A stretch of 35,872 bases of DNA from Planctomycetales bacterium (GTDB lineage Bacteria; Planctomycetota; Planctomycetia; Pirellulales; JAEUIK01). Numbering within the stretch: position 1 is the stretch's first letter; each line of letters begins with the position of its first letter. The position numbers were made by a program, and so were the translations under genes. Of the stretch, positions 1-7,663 are shown one piece after another. The stretch spans positions 1 through 35,872 of the forward strand of contig JAGQPT010000125.1 of NCBI GenBank assembly GCA_020426575.1, read 5' to 3'. A model generated the notes under the pieces. It was not told where the DNA came from and searched no databases. It worked only from the letters and a program-made list of their open reading frames with translations.

Positions 1-1006
1 GCAGCACTTCGGGGGGCGCCAGCGCCAGCCATTCGAGATGATGCCCCGTGGCGAGGATGCGTTCGGCCAGCGGCACTGGTTTGCCTGCCGCGGCATCGTC
101 GGTCACGGCATCCGCGCCTTCGTGCCAGTTCTTGGCCCAAGAACCTTCGGTATGTTGCGAACCGACCAACAGTCGGCTCACGTGGGCCAGGTGCGCCACG
201 ATCTTGGCACGGGTCTTGGGTTCGAGGGCCCCCTCGGCGTCGTCGGCCCGTAGCAGTACGACAAGCGCCTCGAGCCGATGCGTGCCGCCGCAGACACCCA
301 GCCGCAACGGCTGTGCGATCACTTCGTCGACCAGTCCGTCGACGTCGATCGTCTCGTCTTGCCGGTTGCGCCACTCGGGGTAGGGAAACACGTAGCGGGC
401 GTAGGTGATCACCGTCCACTCGTACTCGTACTGCTGACGATGGTAGCGCATCAGCGCCGAATCGACCAATCGGGCGATCGTGGTGTCGCCCTCGCGGCCG
501 TGAACGACGGTGTCACTCGGCAGGCCAATCTCGCCAAACGTCGCCAACACGTCGTCCGTGTGCACACTGGCCGTGCGCCGGTCGGGGTCGTCGCGTCGGT
601 AGCTGCGCGGTCGTTGGAATTGCTGCGTCGTGTCGATCAGCGGCGGAGCATCATCGGCCAGTCGACTAAAGACCTCATCGTCGAGCAGATAGTCGCGCAT
701 CGTCGCACCCGACGGAATCGCCGGGTCGGCAAACTTGGCCCCTGGGCCCCACAGCCGCAAAGCGTGCAGCAAGTCGTTCGTGTTCGGCGGGCCCACGGGA
801 GGCTGGACCCGCTCGAGCACCGCGGCCAGCTGCGCGTCGCTCGCCACGGCCGGCACGTCGTAGCGCGGCAGGATCGCGTGCGGCGTGGCGCGGACCACCG
901 GCACCGTCGTGGCCACGGGGGTCACGGCCGACATCACGCGATAGGCGCCGCAACAAGCGACGACAATCAACACGGGGACGAATCGGCGCAACCACAAGTG
1001 TTTCAT
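1..1006 (-). CDS. Secreted protein of unknown function, 3' end off the left edge
   Basis: The reverse strand is open for 335 codons from an ATG at 1006 to the window edge, so the C-terminus is missing. A Shine-Dalgarno-like AGGGA lies seven bases before the ATG. The product starts with a basic, hydrophobic signal-peptide-like segment (MKHLWLRRF, then VPVLIVVACCGAY). The mature part has no motif I can name with confidence. Around residues 220-275 it has an aromatic stretch (TYARYVFPYPEW), then LRLGVCGGTHRLEAL, which looks like a conserved core, and further on GSWAKNWHEGAD. It follows the sigma-54 activator gene on the same strand after 54 bp, so the two may be co-transcribed. That it is exported is an inference from the N-terminus; its function is unknown. 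Confidence 0.75.
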   Translation of the reverse strand, partial: MKHLWLRRFVPVLIVVACCGAYRVMSAVTPVATTVPVVRATPHAILPRYDVPAVASDAQLAAVLERVQPPVGPPNTNDLLHALRLWGPGAKFADPAIPSGATMRDYLLDDEVFSRLADDAPPLIDTTQQFQRPRSYRRDDPDRRTASVHTDDVLATFGEIGLPSDTVVHGREGDTTIARLVDSALMRYHRQQYEYEWTVITYARYVFPYPEWRNRQDETIDVDGLVDEVIAQPLRLGVCGGTHRLEALVVLLRADDAEGALEPKTRAKIVAHLAHVSRLLVGSQHTEGSWAKNWHEGADAVTDDAAAGKPVPLAERILATGHHLEWLALAPPEVL

Positions 1007-1060
1007 CTTTTGATCCCTGTTCTGGATGTTTGTGCTGCCGCGTTGGAAGGAGCAGCACGC

Positions 1061-2446
1061 TCAGGCGATCATGCCGAACTTTTTCATCTTGTTGTAAAGC
1101 GTCACCCTGCTGATCCCGAGTTCCTTAGCCGTGGCAATGCGGTGATGGTTGTTGCGCGCGAGCGTCTCGCAAATCACCTGCCGTTCGGCCGCGCCGACGC
1201 GGGCTTCCAACGTCATCGCCGCGCCTTCCGTAACGGGTAGAATGCGTTCCCGTGCTGTCGAAGGGCTCACCGAGCTCGGCAGATCGGCCGCCCGCAGCAC
1301 GCCGTCGCGACAATAGAGCACGGCGCGACGCACGACGTTGTCCAACTCCCGCAGGTTGCCCGGCCAACTGTACTGGCCGAGCGCCTCGAAGAACTCGGGT
1401 GAAATCTCACGCAGCGTGATGTCGTGCTGTTGGGCGTGCGTGGCCGCGAAACGACGGGCCATCAACTCGACGTCCAGCGGTCGCTCTCGCAGGGGCGGCA
1501 GGCGCAGTTCGACGACGTTGAGCCGATACATCAAGTCTTGGCGGAACTGTCCGGCCGTGACCAACTGTTCCAGGTCGCGGTTCGACGCCGTGATCAGCCG
1601 CGCTTCGCTGACGCGGGTCTCATTCGAACCGACCGGTTCGTACTCGCCGGTCTCGATCACCCGCAGCAGCTTGGCCTGTTGATGCAGCGAGAGCACGTCG
1701 ATTTCGTCTAGCAACAGAGTTCCGCTGCCGGCCGCGGCGAACTTGCCTTCACGGTCGCGGTCGGCGCCGGTGAAGGCTCCGCGCGTGTGTCCGAACAATT
1801 CGCTTTCAATCAGGTCGTTCGGCAGCGCGCCACAGGCGACCGTGCAGTGCCGCTCGTCGCGCCGGTCGGAGAGTTCGTGGATCAACCGCGCGAGGTACGT
1901 CTTGCCGCTGCCCGTCTCGCCGGTAATCAGAACCGTCACGTCGTGTCGGGCCGCCACTTCGAGTTCGTCGAGCATGGGAAACATCGACGGCGTCAGGGTG
2001 ATGAAGCTCCGCGTGGCGCTTTCGACGATGCGGTGCGGCAGCGCGTGAGGAAACTCTTCCAGCGGCGTGCTACGGGGTGGCGTGACCGCCAGGCATTGAC
2101 GCAGCACGCGGTGCAATTCGCCGGTGTCGATCGGCAGGGTCAAACAGGCGTCGGCGCGACCGTCGGCCGCGCTGCGCAGTGCGGCCGGACAATCGTTGTC
2201 GACCAGTGCGATCACGACGCGGCCACCAGCGGCCAGATCGTCCAGCATCGTGGCAGCGGCTCGTGTGTCGCTCGGATCGTTCACCAGGTGGGCCAGTACG
2301 GCTTGGCTGGCGTTCTGGTCACGCACCACTTCGCCTAGCGCGGCTGCGCTGCTGGCGTGTTCGACAATGAAACCGTCGGGTACCAGGTGCCGCAACTCGT
2401 CGATGAATCCAGTGTGGGGACTGATCAAGAACAGGGGATGACTCAT
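1061..2446 (-). CDS. Sigma-54 dependent transcriptional activator (NtrC family) with degenerate receiver domain
   Basis: This 461-residue bacterial enhancer-binding protein should open sigma-54 promoters by ATP hydrolysis. Visible in order are a receiver-like N-terminal domain (about 1-120), the AAA+ domain with Walker A GETGSGKT (176-183), the sigma-54 contact loop GAFTGA (223-228), Walker B LLLDEID (244-250), the arginine-containing FRQDLMYRLN (301-310) and WPGNLREL (361-368), and a Fis-type helix-turn-helix (about 430-458, ELGISRVTLYNKMKKFGM). Length is normal for the family. The receiver domain lacks the usual acidic pair (ISPHTG instead), has His where the phospho-accepting Asp is expected (VLAHLV), and lacks the KP motif. 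It is therefore probably not controlled by phosphorylation. The activator call is secure; its targets are unknown. Confidence 0.95.
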   Translation of the reverse strand: MSHPLFLISPHTGFIDELRHLVPDGFIVEHASSAAALGEVVRDQNASQAVLAHLVNDPSDTRAAATMLDDLAAGGRVVIALVDNDCPAALRSAADGRADACLTLPIDTGELHRVLRQCLAVTPPRSTPLEEFPHALPHRIVESATRSFITLTPSMFPMLDELEVAARHDVTVLITGETGSGKTYLARLIHELSDRRDERHCTVACGALPNDLIESELFGHTRGAFTGADRDREGKFAAAGSGTLLLDEIDVLSLHQQAKLLRVIETGEYEPVGSNETRVSEARLITASNRDLEQLVTAGQFRQDLMYRLNVVELRLPPLRERPLDVELMARRFAATHAQQHDITLREISPEFFEALGQYSWPGNLRELDNVVRRAVLYCRDGVLRAADLPSSVSPSTARERILPVTEGAAMTLEARVGAAERQVICETLARNNHHRIATAKELGISRVTLYNKMKKFGMIA

Positions 2447-3005
2447 GGGGGCGGGACTCCAAGGCCGGTGGCTGCACCTCGCGCGAGGTGGTGGCCAGCG
2501 GCCAATCCGAAATTTGCGTATGAAGTGACAATTGAGAAGTGCTGGCGTGAGGGAGCTCGTGCTGCCACCCGGTGGCTTTCCCGACGTGGCTTCCCTAACC
2601 AGGCGTGCGTTGTGCCAGGACCGGCACGGGAAAAGGTCGCGTAGCCAGCCCGATCAGGGAGATATTGTTCAGGCTACTTAGCCCGCACAGACTCTCAAGC
2701 GCTAAGCGATCGATTCACGACGAAAAACATTGGATGACCGGTTGGTCGTGATGATCCGCGCGATGGCAATGGTCGTACGCTTGCAACTTGCCACGATGAG
2801 ACTCGAATCGGTTGACGTGCCTGACTTCAAAATGCGCAAACTAGGGGGATCGGTCCGATCGCAACGAAGAATCTTGATCTACGTACCACACGTGTCGATC
2901 CAATAATGCGGGCAAACACCTGGGTGCATACCGACGCCCCAGCGCAAAGCGACGAAAACAAGCACACACCACACCGGTGCCCACTCACGCAGGAGCCATA
3001 GCCAC
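2447..3005. other. Intergenic region between divergent genes; weak sigma-54-like site
   Basis: No convincing gene is seen in these 559 bases, which separate the leftward sigma-54 activator from the rightward Cys/Tyr-rich protein. On the plus strand 2770-2785 reads TGG, nine bases, then TTGCA. The GG and GC are 10 bases apart as in a -24/-12 promoter, but the CAC part of the consensus is absent. A short palindrome GATCGG-T-CCGATC lies at 2848-2860. An operator or a sigma-54 promoter for the gene at 3006 is possible but weakly supported. Confidence 0.35.
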
Positions 3006-3479
3006 ATGCACGCGCTTATCCTTTCTGTCGTCATCGCGTCGCAGGGCGCCGGTTTCGAGGGAAACGCAAGTTCGGCAGACGCGGGCTACTGCGAGGCGTG
3101 CGACAGCGGCTGTGCCGGCGGCGGTTGCAGCGGTGCCCAGCAGGGGCGACGCTGCAGCAACTGGGTGTGCGGCCCAATGCCCCAAACGTGCTATGCACCG
3201 CGGTACGGTTGCTACCCGGGCAACAATCGCTTCATGAACCGTTATCCGGCCTTTCACGGTTCGTATTACCGCCGGCCGTACAACTACCGCAACGTCTTCG
3301 ACTATCCATGGCACGCTGAGCTGCACGAGCCGACGTCGCTGTTTGCCTACAATGTGTCCGGTGAAGACAACGGCGAAGACGACGGCGACGGTACGTTCGA
3401 CTTCGGAGCCGCCGCGCAGTCGACCGGTCACAGCTTCGGGGATCACCCCAGCGGCGCACGCGCCGGCACCGTCGATTAG
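3006..3479 (+). CDS. Small Cys/Tyr-rich planctomycete-type secreted protein
   Basis: A 157-residue protein. The first 15 residues (MHALILSVVIASQGA) form a short hydrophobic stretch that may be a signal peptide. Residues 28-70 hold nine cysteines in Gly/Ser-rich spacing (YCEACDSGCAGGGC, then CSNWVCGPMPQTC, then YGCYPG). Then comes an aromatic block RYPAFHGSYYRRPYNYR, and next NVFDYPWHAELHEPTSLF. From memory, a similar block recurs in uncharacterised planctomycete proteins; I could not check this here. The tail is acidic (GEDNGEDDGDG). CAGGAG about 11 bases upstream can serve as ribosome binding site. The composition suggests a disulfide-rich, tyrosine-containing surface or cell-wall protein, but that is inference; the function is unknown. 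The long open frame on the opposite strand looks like a shadow. Confidence 0.75.
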   Translation: MHALILSVVIASQGAGFEGNASSADAGYCEACDSGCAGGGCSGAQQGRRCSNWVCGPMPQTCYAPRYGCYPGNNRFMNRYPAFHGSYYRRPYNYRNVFDYPWHAELHEPTSLFAYNVSGEDNGEDDGDGTFDFGAAAQSTGHSFGDHPSGARAGTVD

Positions 3480-3689
3480 CTTCGGGCGAGCTTGATTGGC
3501 GAGCGACGAATCGGCCGACCTGATTGGCATGAGCTGCCTCTGCATCGGGTTTTAGCCATGTGTTCGGCGCTCGCTGTGGGGTCGGCCAATTCCTGCTAGG
3601 ATGGTGAGCGAAGGCGGCAACGTAGTCGGCGCGGGTCATGCCTCTCGCCCAGCGCCGCTGACGACACGTCGATCCGAGCGAGCCAGCCG

Positions 3690-4544
3690 ATGATTGGTCC
3701 CTTTCGCGCCGCGGTGGTGCAGATGAACTCTGGGGCTGACCGCGCGGAGAACCTTTCCCAAGCGGAGCAACTCGTCGAGTTGGCCGCCGGGCAGGGGGCA
3801 CGGCTTGTCGTGCTGCCCGAGATGTTCAACCGTTTTTGTGCGTCGCGGACGATGGTTGCCGAGGCCGAGCCGATCCAGGGTCCGACGAGTCGGGCCATGA
3901 GCTCATTAGCGGCTCGCTTGGGTATCGTGCTCGTCGCTGGCAGCATCTATGAGCGCGTCGGCGACGACGGAGCGTTCGGTGTCGATTGTGACGGGACGAA
4001 AGCCGCCAATACGAGTCTTGTATTTGACGAAGCTGGAAAGCTGCTTGCCACGTACCGCAAGCTGCATCTATTCGACGTCGATCTGCCCGGCGGCGGCAGC
4101 ATTCGTGAATCGCACTACGTCGCACCGGGAACAGCGACGAGCGTCGTCGACACGTCCCTAGGCCGACTGGGACAGACGATCTGCTACGACCTCCGCTTTG
4201 CGGCGCTGTTCGACGCCCTCAGCGCCGCCGAGTGCGATTTGATCGCGCTGCCGGCGGCGTTCACACTGGCCACCGGGCGCGACCATTGGGAAGTGTTGCT
4301 GCGAGCGCGTGCCATCGAAACGCAGTCTTACGTCCTGGCGTCGAATCAGTGGGGGCATCACCCGGATCAGCCCGACTCGTTCGGCCACTCGATGATCGTC
4401 GATCCCTGGGGAACGGTGTTGGCGCAGGTGGCCGACGGGGTCGGTGTGGCCGTGGCAACGATCGATGGTGAGCGCGCGACGGCAATTCGTGCGCGACTTC
4501 CCGTGTTGCGCCACCGTCGCGCGATTCCACCGGCCGGCGCGTGA
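3690..4544 (+). CDS. Nitrilase-superfamily amidohydrolase, Nit1-like (deaminated glutathione amidase type)
   Basis: A 284-residue C-N hydrolase, the usual length for a single-domain member. The Glu-Lys-Cys catalytic triad is visible: E44 in VVLPEMFN, K124 in YRKLHLFDVDLPG, and C165 in TICYDLRF. The stretch DHWEVLLRARAIETQSYV (198-215), then HSMIVDPWGTV (233-243), closely resembles eukaryotic Nit1, whose members hydrolyse deaminated glutathione to alpha-ketoglutarate and cysteinylglycine in metabolite repair. The subfamily call comes from remembered sequence; omega-amidase or another amide substrate remains possible. There is no signal peptide, so it should be cytoplasmic. It stands alone, 210 bp after the preceding gene and with a 0.9-kb non-coding gap behind it. 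Confidence 0.9.
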   Translation: MIGPFRAAVVQMNSGADRAENLSQAEQLVELAAGQGARLVVLPEMFNRFCASRTMVAEAEPIQGPTSRAMSSLAARLGIVLVAGSIYERVGDDGAFGVDCDGTKAANTSLVFDEAGKLLATYRKLHLFDVDLPGGGSIRESHYVAPGTATSVVDTSLGRLGQTICYDLRFAALFDALSAAECDLIALPAAFTLATGRDHWEVLLRARAIETQSYVLASNQWGHHPDQPDSFGHSMIVDPWGTVLAQVADGVGVAVATIDGERATAIRARLPVLRHRRAIPPAGA

Positions 4545-4805
4545 AACTCGCCTTTGGCATCGACGCCGGCGACAGGCGATGGTTCACTCCCGCGGAAGTC
4601 CAAGTGCGATCGCGGCACGACAAGACGTGGGCATTTACTCGGCCGGGCGAGCTGACCGAGACTGCGATCGCAACGTGACGAACCAAGTATATGTATACAC
4701 ATCATGTATATAATTAACTGGGAGCAGGATTCAGCGGAAAAGTCAAGACGACTCGGCAAAAAAATCGGTGTTCGAATGGCACAAAAAATTGTCGCCAACA
4801 GTTGC

Positions 4806-4833
4806 TTGACAACCACCGCTGACGCCCCACAAT
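4806..4833 (+). promoter_or_regulatory. Candidate housekeeping promoter of a possible small RNA
   Basis: A perfect -35 hexamer TTGACA (4806-4811) is followed after 16 bases by CACAAT (4828-4833), which matches four of six positions of the -10 consensus. Transcription would start near 4840, far from any start codon on this strand (folK begins at 5456). Motif evidence only. Confidence 0.35.
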
Positions 4834-4839
4834 GTGCCT

Positions 4840-5216
4840 TTGTGACTGGGGTCGTTGAATTCGCCGTTTCACCTTGTCCGCCGCTCCAAGTGGGCGCGCA
4901 GGGTGATCGATTAAATAGCGATTGGACGCCCCGTTGGTGACCGCCAACGGGAAGGGCATGAGCCCTGTGGTGCATTGACCACCTTGCCTGTTGCGGTACC
5001 CCATGCATCCGTGAACCATCCCCCCGACGACCTCGCGGTCGTCGGTCACGCATCCTTGGGGGGCGGCAACTGTAGGGATCGATCGTCGGCGACTCCCGTG
5101 TCGTGGCCTGGACGTCCCCCCCAAGCATTTTTGTCCGTTCGTGCTCATCAATTCACGGTGCAATGGCCCTATCGGCCGGTTGCGCATGTTGTCGCACCAG
5201 CCGATAATACAATTTT
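4840..5216 (+). ncRNA. Candidate structured small RNA
   Basis: This is a model, not a known RNA family. A promoter-like pair ends at 4833. At 4990-5070 lies a long hairpin: a perfect 9-bp stem (5024-5032 with 5037-5045, loop TCGC), extended by 25-nt arms (4990-5014 with 5046-5070) that pair at about 19 of 25 positions, with a 9-nt bulge on the 5' side only. At 5170-5206 a second stem-loop is followed by four T at 5213-5216, as at an intrinsic terminator. Together they would give a transcript of roughly 375 nt. The hairpins could equally function on the other strand or in a long folK leader. Confidence 0.35.
5170..5216 (+). terminator. Terminator-like hairpin
   Basis: The outer stem TATCGGC / GCCGATA (5170-5176 with 5200-5206) is continued inside by a 6-bp stem with one bulged T (5178-5184 with 5193-5198) and an 8-nt loop. 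Ten bases, AT-rich and ending in four T, follow. It could end the proposed small RNA or insulate folK from upstream transcription. The T tract is short and displaced by several bases. Confidence 0.35.
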
Positions 5217-5455
5217 CCCGCTTCGCACTGTGCATTAAGGAGTCAAGGCGTCTGTTATAGCAGCGTGCCCTCGGTAATGACGTGCCTTGGTGGCGCATCC
5301 CAATGGGGTTGGCACGTCGGTCCTGGTGATTTCGCTGGCTTGTGGCACAGTAACATCGCTGCGTGCCATTGCTTGTGCGCCACTTGCGCCGGTCCGCGCG
5401 GCGAAACTCCAGGCATCAGCCGTCGTCCATGTATGGTGTCGACCGAGGCGCTGCG

Positions 5456-6430
5456 ATGAGCACTTGCCTAATCGGAATCGGCGCCAACCTGGGTGATCGC
5501 GCCGCGACAATCCGCGCATCGTTCGCCTTACTCGCGGAACATCCGTCAGTCGAAACCATCGCCGTGAGCAGGCTCCACGAGACCGCCCCGGTTGGTGGCA
5601 CCGCCGGGCAGCCGAATTTTCTCAATGCCGCCGCCCGACTCGCCACGTCGCTCGCCCCAATCGCCCTGTTGGAGCTACTGCAGGAGATCGAACATCGTTG
5701 CGGCCGACGGCGTGGCGAGCGCTGGTCAGCCAGGACGTTGGATCTCGACCTGCTGTTGTACGGCGACCGTGTGGTTAGCGATGTGCGGCTCGAAGTGCCC
5801 CACCCCCGCATGACGTTCCGCCGTTTCGTGCTCCAACCGGCCGCAGAGGTGGCGAGCGACATGGTGCACCCCCGAATGGGTTGGACGGTCGCGCAGCTGT
5901 TGGATCACCTGGACGCTTCACTGCTGTACACTGCCTTGGGGGGCGGCACCGCAGAGTGGCGAACCCGTCTTGCTGATGAACTGGCCGCGAGTTGCGCAGC
6001 CCGACTGGTTCGCGCACCGTCGGCGGACCGCTCGTCACCGACTGGCCTGTCGGCCGGCTCGACCCTAGAATCACTGCGAGCGCAGGCCCGTGTTTTGGCC
6101 TCGGCGAGTTGGCCGGATGTCGGTCAATTGGCCGTGAGCGACTTCTGGTTCGACCAGTGGCCGTTGGTGGCCGACTCGCGAGATTCCCCCGAATTGGGGG
6201 ATGCCTGGCAGGAACTGCGCGGTGACGTCGTCGTGCCTCGGCTTACGGTCCTCCCCGCCGCCCCGCATGTCGGTCACGACAATCGTCCCGCTCCCCCGAC
6301 GAACGTGCTCGACCTGGCAATCGAGCGGTATGCCCAGCATCCCGCGCTGGGGCCCGTGCTCGTGGTGCCCGCGAACGACTGGCAACTCACGGTTGAGGAG
6401 TCGGTGGCGGCCTGTCGTGCGATGCGTTGA
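5456..6430 (+). CDS. folK: HPPK (folate synthesis) fused to a degenerate deoxynucleoside-kinase-like domain
   Basis: Residues 1-155 are 6-hydroxymethyl-7,8-dihydropterin pyrophosphokinase, which transfers pyrophosphate from ATP to the pterin in folate synthesis. The N-terminal IGIGANLGDR (6-15), the substrate region ETAPVGGTAGQPNFLNAA (42-59), and the signature ARTLDLDLLLYGD (92-104) are intact. The ATG at 5456 is chosen because the HPPK fold begins at once; the frame is open upstream. About 165 extra residues follow. Parts of them match the layout of a deoxynucleoside kinase: GGGTAEWRTRLADELA (162-177) where the P-loop would be, SDFWFDQWPLVADS (228-241) where those kinases have a (A/S)DY-FDK-LFA motif, then DVVVPRLTVL. 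The P-loop Lys is gone, so this half is probably not a kinase. HPPK is secure; the origin of the tail is inference. panC follows after 93 bp. Confidence 0.92.
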   Translation: MSTCLIGIGANLGDRAATIRASFALLAEHPSVETIAVSRLHETAPVGGTAGQPNFLNAAARLATSLAPIALLELLQEIEHRCGRRRGERWSARTLDLDLLLYGDRVVSDVRLEVPHPRMTFRRFVLQPAAEVASDMVHPRMGWTVAQLLDHLDASLLYTALGGGTAEWRTRLADELAASCAARLVRAPSADRSSPTGLSAGSTLESLRAQARVLASASWPDVGQLAVSDFWFDQWPLVADSRDSPELGDAWQELRGDVVVPRLTVLPAAPHVGHDNRPAPPTNVLDLAIERYAQHPALGPVLVVPANDWQLTVEESVAACRAMR

Positions 6431-6523
6431 CGGCTTGCTCGGCGAAGACGGCCCGCCGGTCACCCGACGCCGGCTCGTGCGTACGACGCGACGTGACTGC
6501 GAACACAATGAAGCAAAGCGACC

Positions 6524-7459
6524 ATGACCACTGAGCCAACGACACCGGATAAAGCTCCCAGCGAGGAAATCGAGCGCCCGATTCGCCGCCCCGAGGTACT
6601 CTCCACGTGCGACGAGATTGTCGGTGCCTGCCGGGTATTGGGCAGCGACCGCGCCACGCTGGGCCTCGTTCCCACGATGGGCGCGTTGCACGCTGGACAC
6701 CTTAGCCTCGTCGACGCGGCCCAAGCCGAATGCGACCACACCGTGGTCACGGTTTTCGTCAACCCAACCCAGTTTGGCCCCAAGGAAGACTTCTCAGCGT
6801 ACCCGCGCGATCTCGATGCCGATTTGGTGGCTCTGGGGCAGCACGGCGTGACGCTTGTTTTTGCGCCAAGCACTGAAGAGATTTACCCCGAGGGGTTTGC
6901 CACCTACGTCGAGAACGACGGTGTCGCCAGCGAGTGGGAAGGCGCGTGTCGGCCGGGACACTTCCGCGGCGTGACGACCGTCGTGGCCAAACTGCTCAAC
7001 CTCGTGATGCCCAAGGTGGCATACTTCGGCCAAAAGGACTACCAACAGTCGCTGGTGATTCGCCGCATGGTGGCCGATCTCAACATGCATCCCGAAATCC
7101 GCGTTTGCCCGATCGTCCGCGAGTCGGACGGCTTGGCGCTGAGTTCGCGGAACGTCTATCTGTCGGCTGAAGAGCGGCTACGGGCGTTGGCGCTTTCTCA
7201 ATCGTTGCGGCTGGCCGAACAACTCGTTGACGACGGCGAGGGCGACACTGCGGTGATCGAGCGCCGCATGCGTCAGCTGATTGAATCGGTCGGCGGCGTC
7301 GCGCTGGAATACATCGCGCTGGCCGACCCATACACGCTGAAGTCTGTGTCCGAGATTGCCGGACCGACGGTGGCGGCATTGGCAGCACGTGTGGGATCCA
7401 CTCGGCTGATCGACAACACGATCCTGTCGGGCACACTCTCCGATCTGGAGTTCTCATAG
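6524..7459 (+). CDS. panC: Pantothenate synthetase (pantoate--beta-alanine ligase)
   Basis: This 311-residue enzyme joins D-pantoate and beta-alanine through a pantoyl-adenylate to make pantothenate, the precursor of CoA. The ATP-binding PTMGALHAGH (50-59), VNPTQFGPKEDF (79-90), the pantoate-binding GQKDYQQ (169-175) and the KMSKS-equivalent GLALSSRN (203-210) are all present. Length is slightly above the family's usual 280-290 because of about 20 extra hydrophilic N-terminal residues. No other in-frame ATG lies before the PTMG motif, so the start stands. It lies 93 bp after folK on the same strand and is probably co-transcribed; folK and panC cofactor genes are often neighbours in bacteria. 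Confidence 0.97.
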   Translation: MTTEPTTPDKAPSEEIERPIRRPEVLSTCDEIVGACRVLGSDRATLGLVPTMGALHAGHLSLVDAAQAECDHTVVTVFVNPTQFGPKEDFSAYPRDLDADLVALGQHGVTLVFAPSTEEIYPEGFATYVENDGVASEWEGACRPGHFRGVTTVVAKLLNLVMPKVAYFGQKDYQQSLVIRRMVADLNMHPEIRVCPIVRESDGLALSSRNVYLSAEERLRALALSQSLRLAEQLVDDGEGDTAVIERRMRQLIESVGGVALEYIALADPYTLKSVSEIAGPTVAALAARVGSTRLIDNTILSGTLSDLEFS

Positions 7460-7507
7460 AGCGGGCGGTCGATACCGCGTCGTTACCACTAGCGGCATGC
7501 TGGCGTG

Positions 7508-7523
7508 CCCCGGCCGTCCGGGG
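7508..7523 (+). terminator. Short hairpin between panC and lgt
   Basis: A perfect 6-bp GC stem, CCCCGG / CCGGGG, with a 4-nt loop lies 49 bp after the panC stop. No T tract follows directly, so intrinsic termination is uncertain. A run of eight T occurs 60 bp later at 7583-7590. Confidence 0.2.
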
Positions 7524-7663
7524 GGAGACATTGGGCTTTCGAGATGCCCCTGCGAGGGCTATGCTGCGCGTTTACGGGGCGATTTTTTTTGTGTGGCTAA
7601 GTTGTGCGCAGTGCCGCGGCAACGGGACCGACAAGACCGCTTTTTGACGGGGAAGCATTTGGC

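Larger units (their letters stand above)
4545..5455. other. Long non-coding gap upstream of folK
   Basis: A 911-base stretch without a credible protein gene. The reverse-strand frame across 4714-5298 is low-complexity Arg/Pro/Gly-rich and has no recognisable domain. An AT-rich patch at 4686-4713 (several ATGTATA-like words) stands out in GC-rich DNA. Downstream are a promoter-like pair (4806-4833), a long imperfect hairpin (4990-5070) and a terminator-like hairpin (5170-5216), described separately. I see nothing clear in 5220-5455, which should hold the folK promoter. Confidence 0.5.

Noticed and set aside
278-1240. 320-codon forward frame at the left edge
   Set aside because: It lies opposite the secreted protein gene and the end of the sigma-54 activator gene. 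The reverse strand has the signal peptide, ribosome binding site and sensible composition.
4686-4713. AT-rich ATGTATA words as a replication origin or attachment site
   Set aside because: Only about 28 bases, no DnaA boxes and no integrase nearby; more likely a promoter-like or random AT patch.
4714-5298. 194-codon open frame on the reverse strand in the long gap
   Set aside because: Composition is Arg/Pro/Gly-rich without hydrophobic core or motif, and it overlaps the candidate RNA hairpins. High GC makes long chance frames common.
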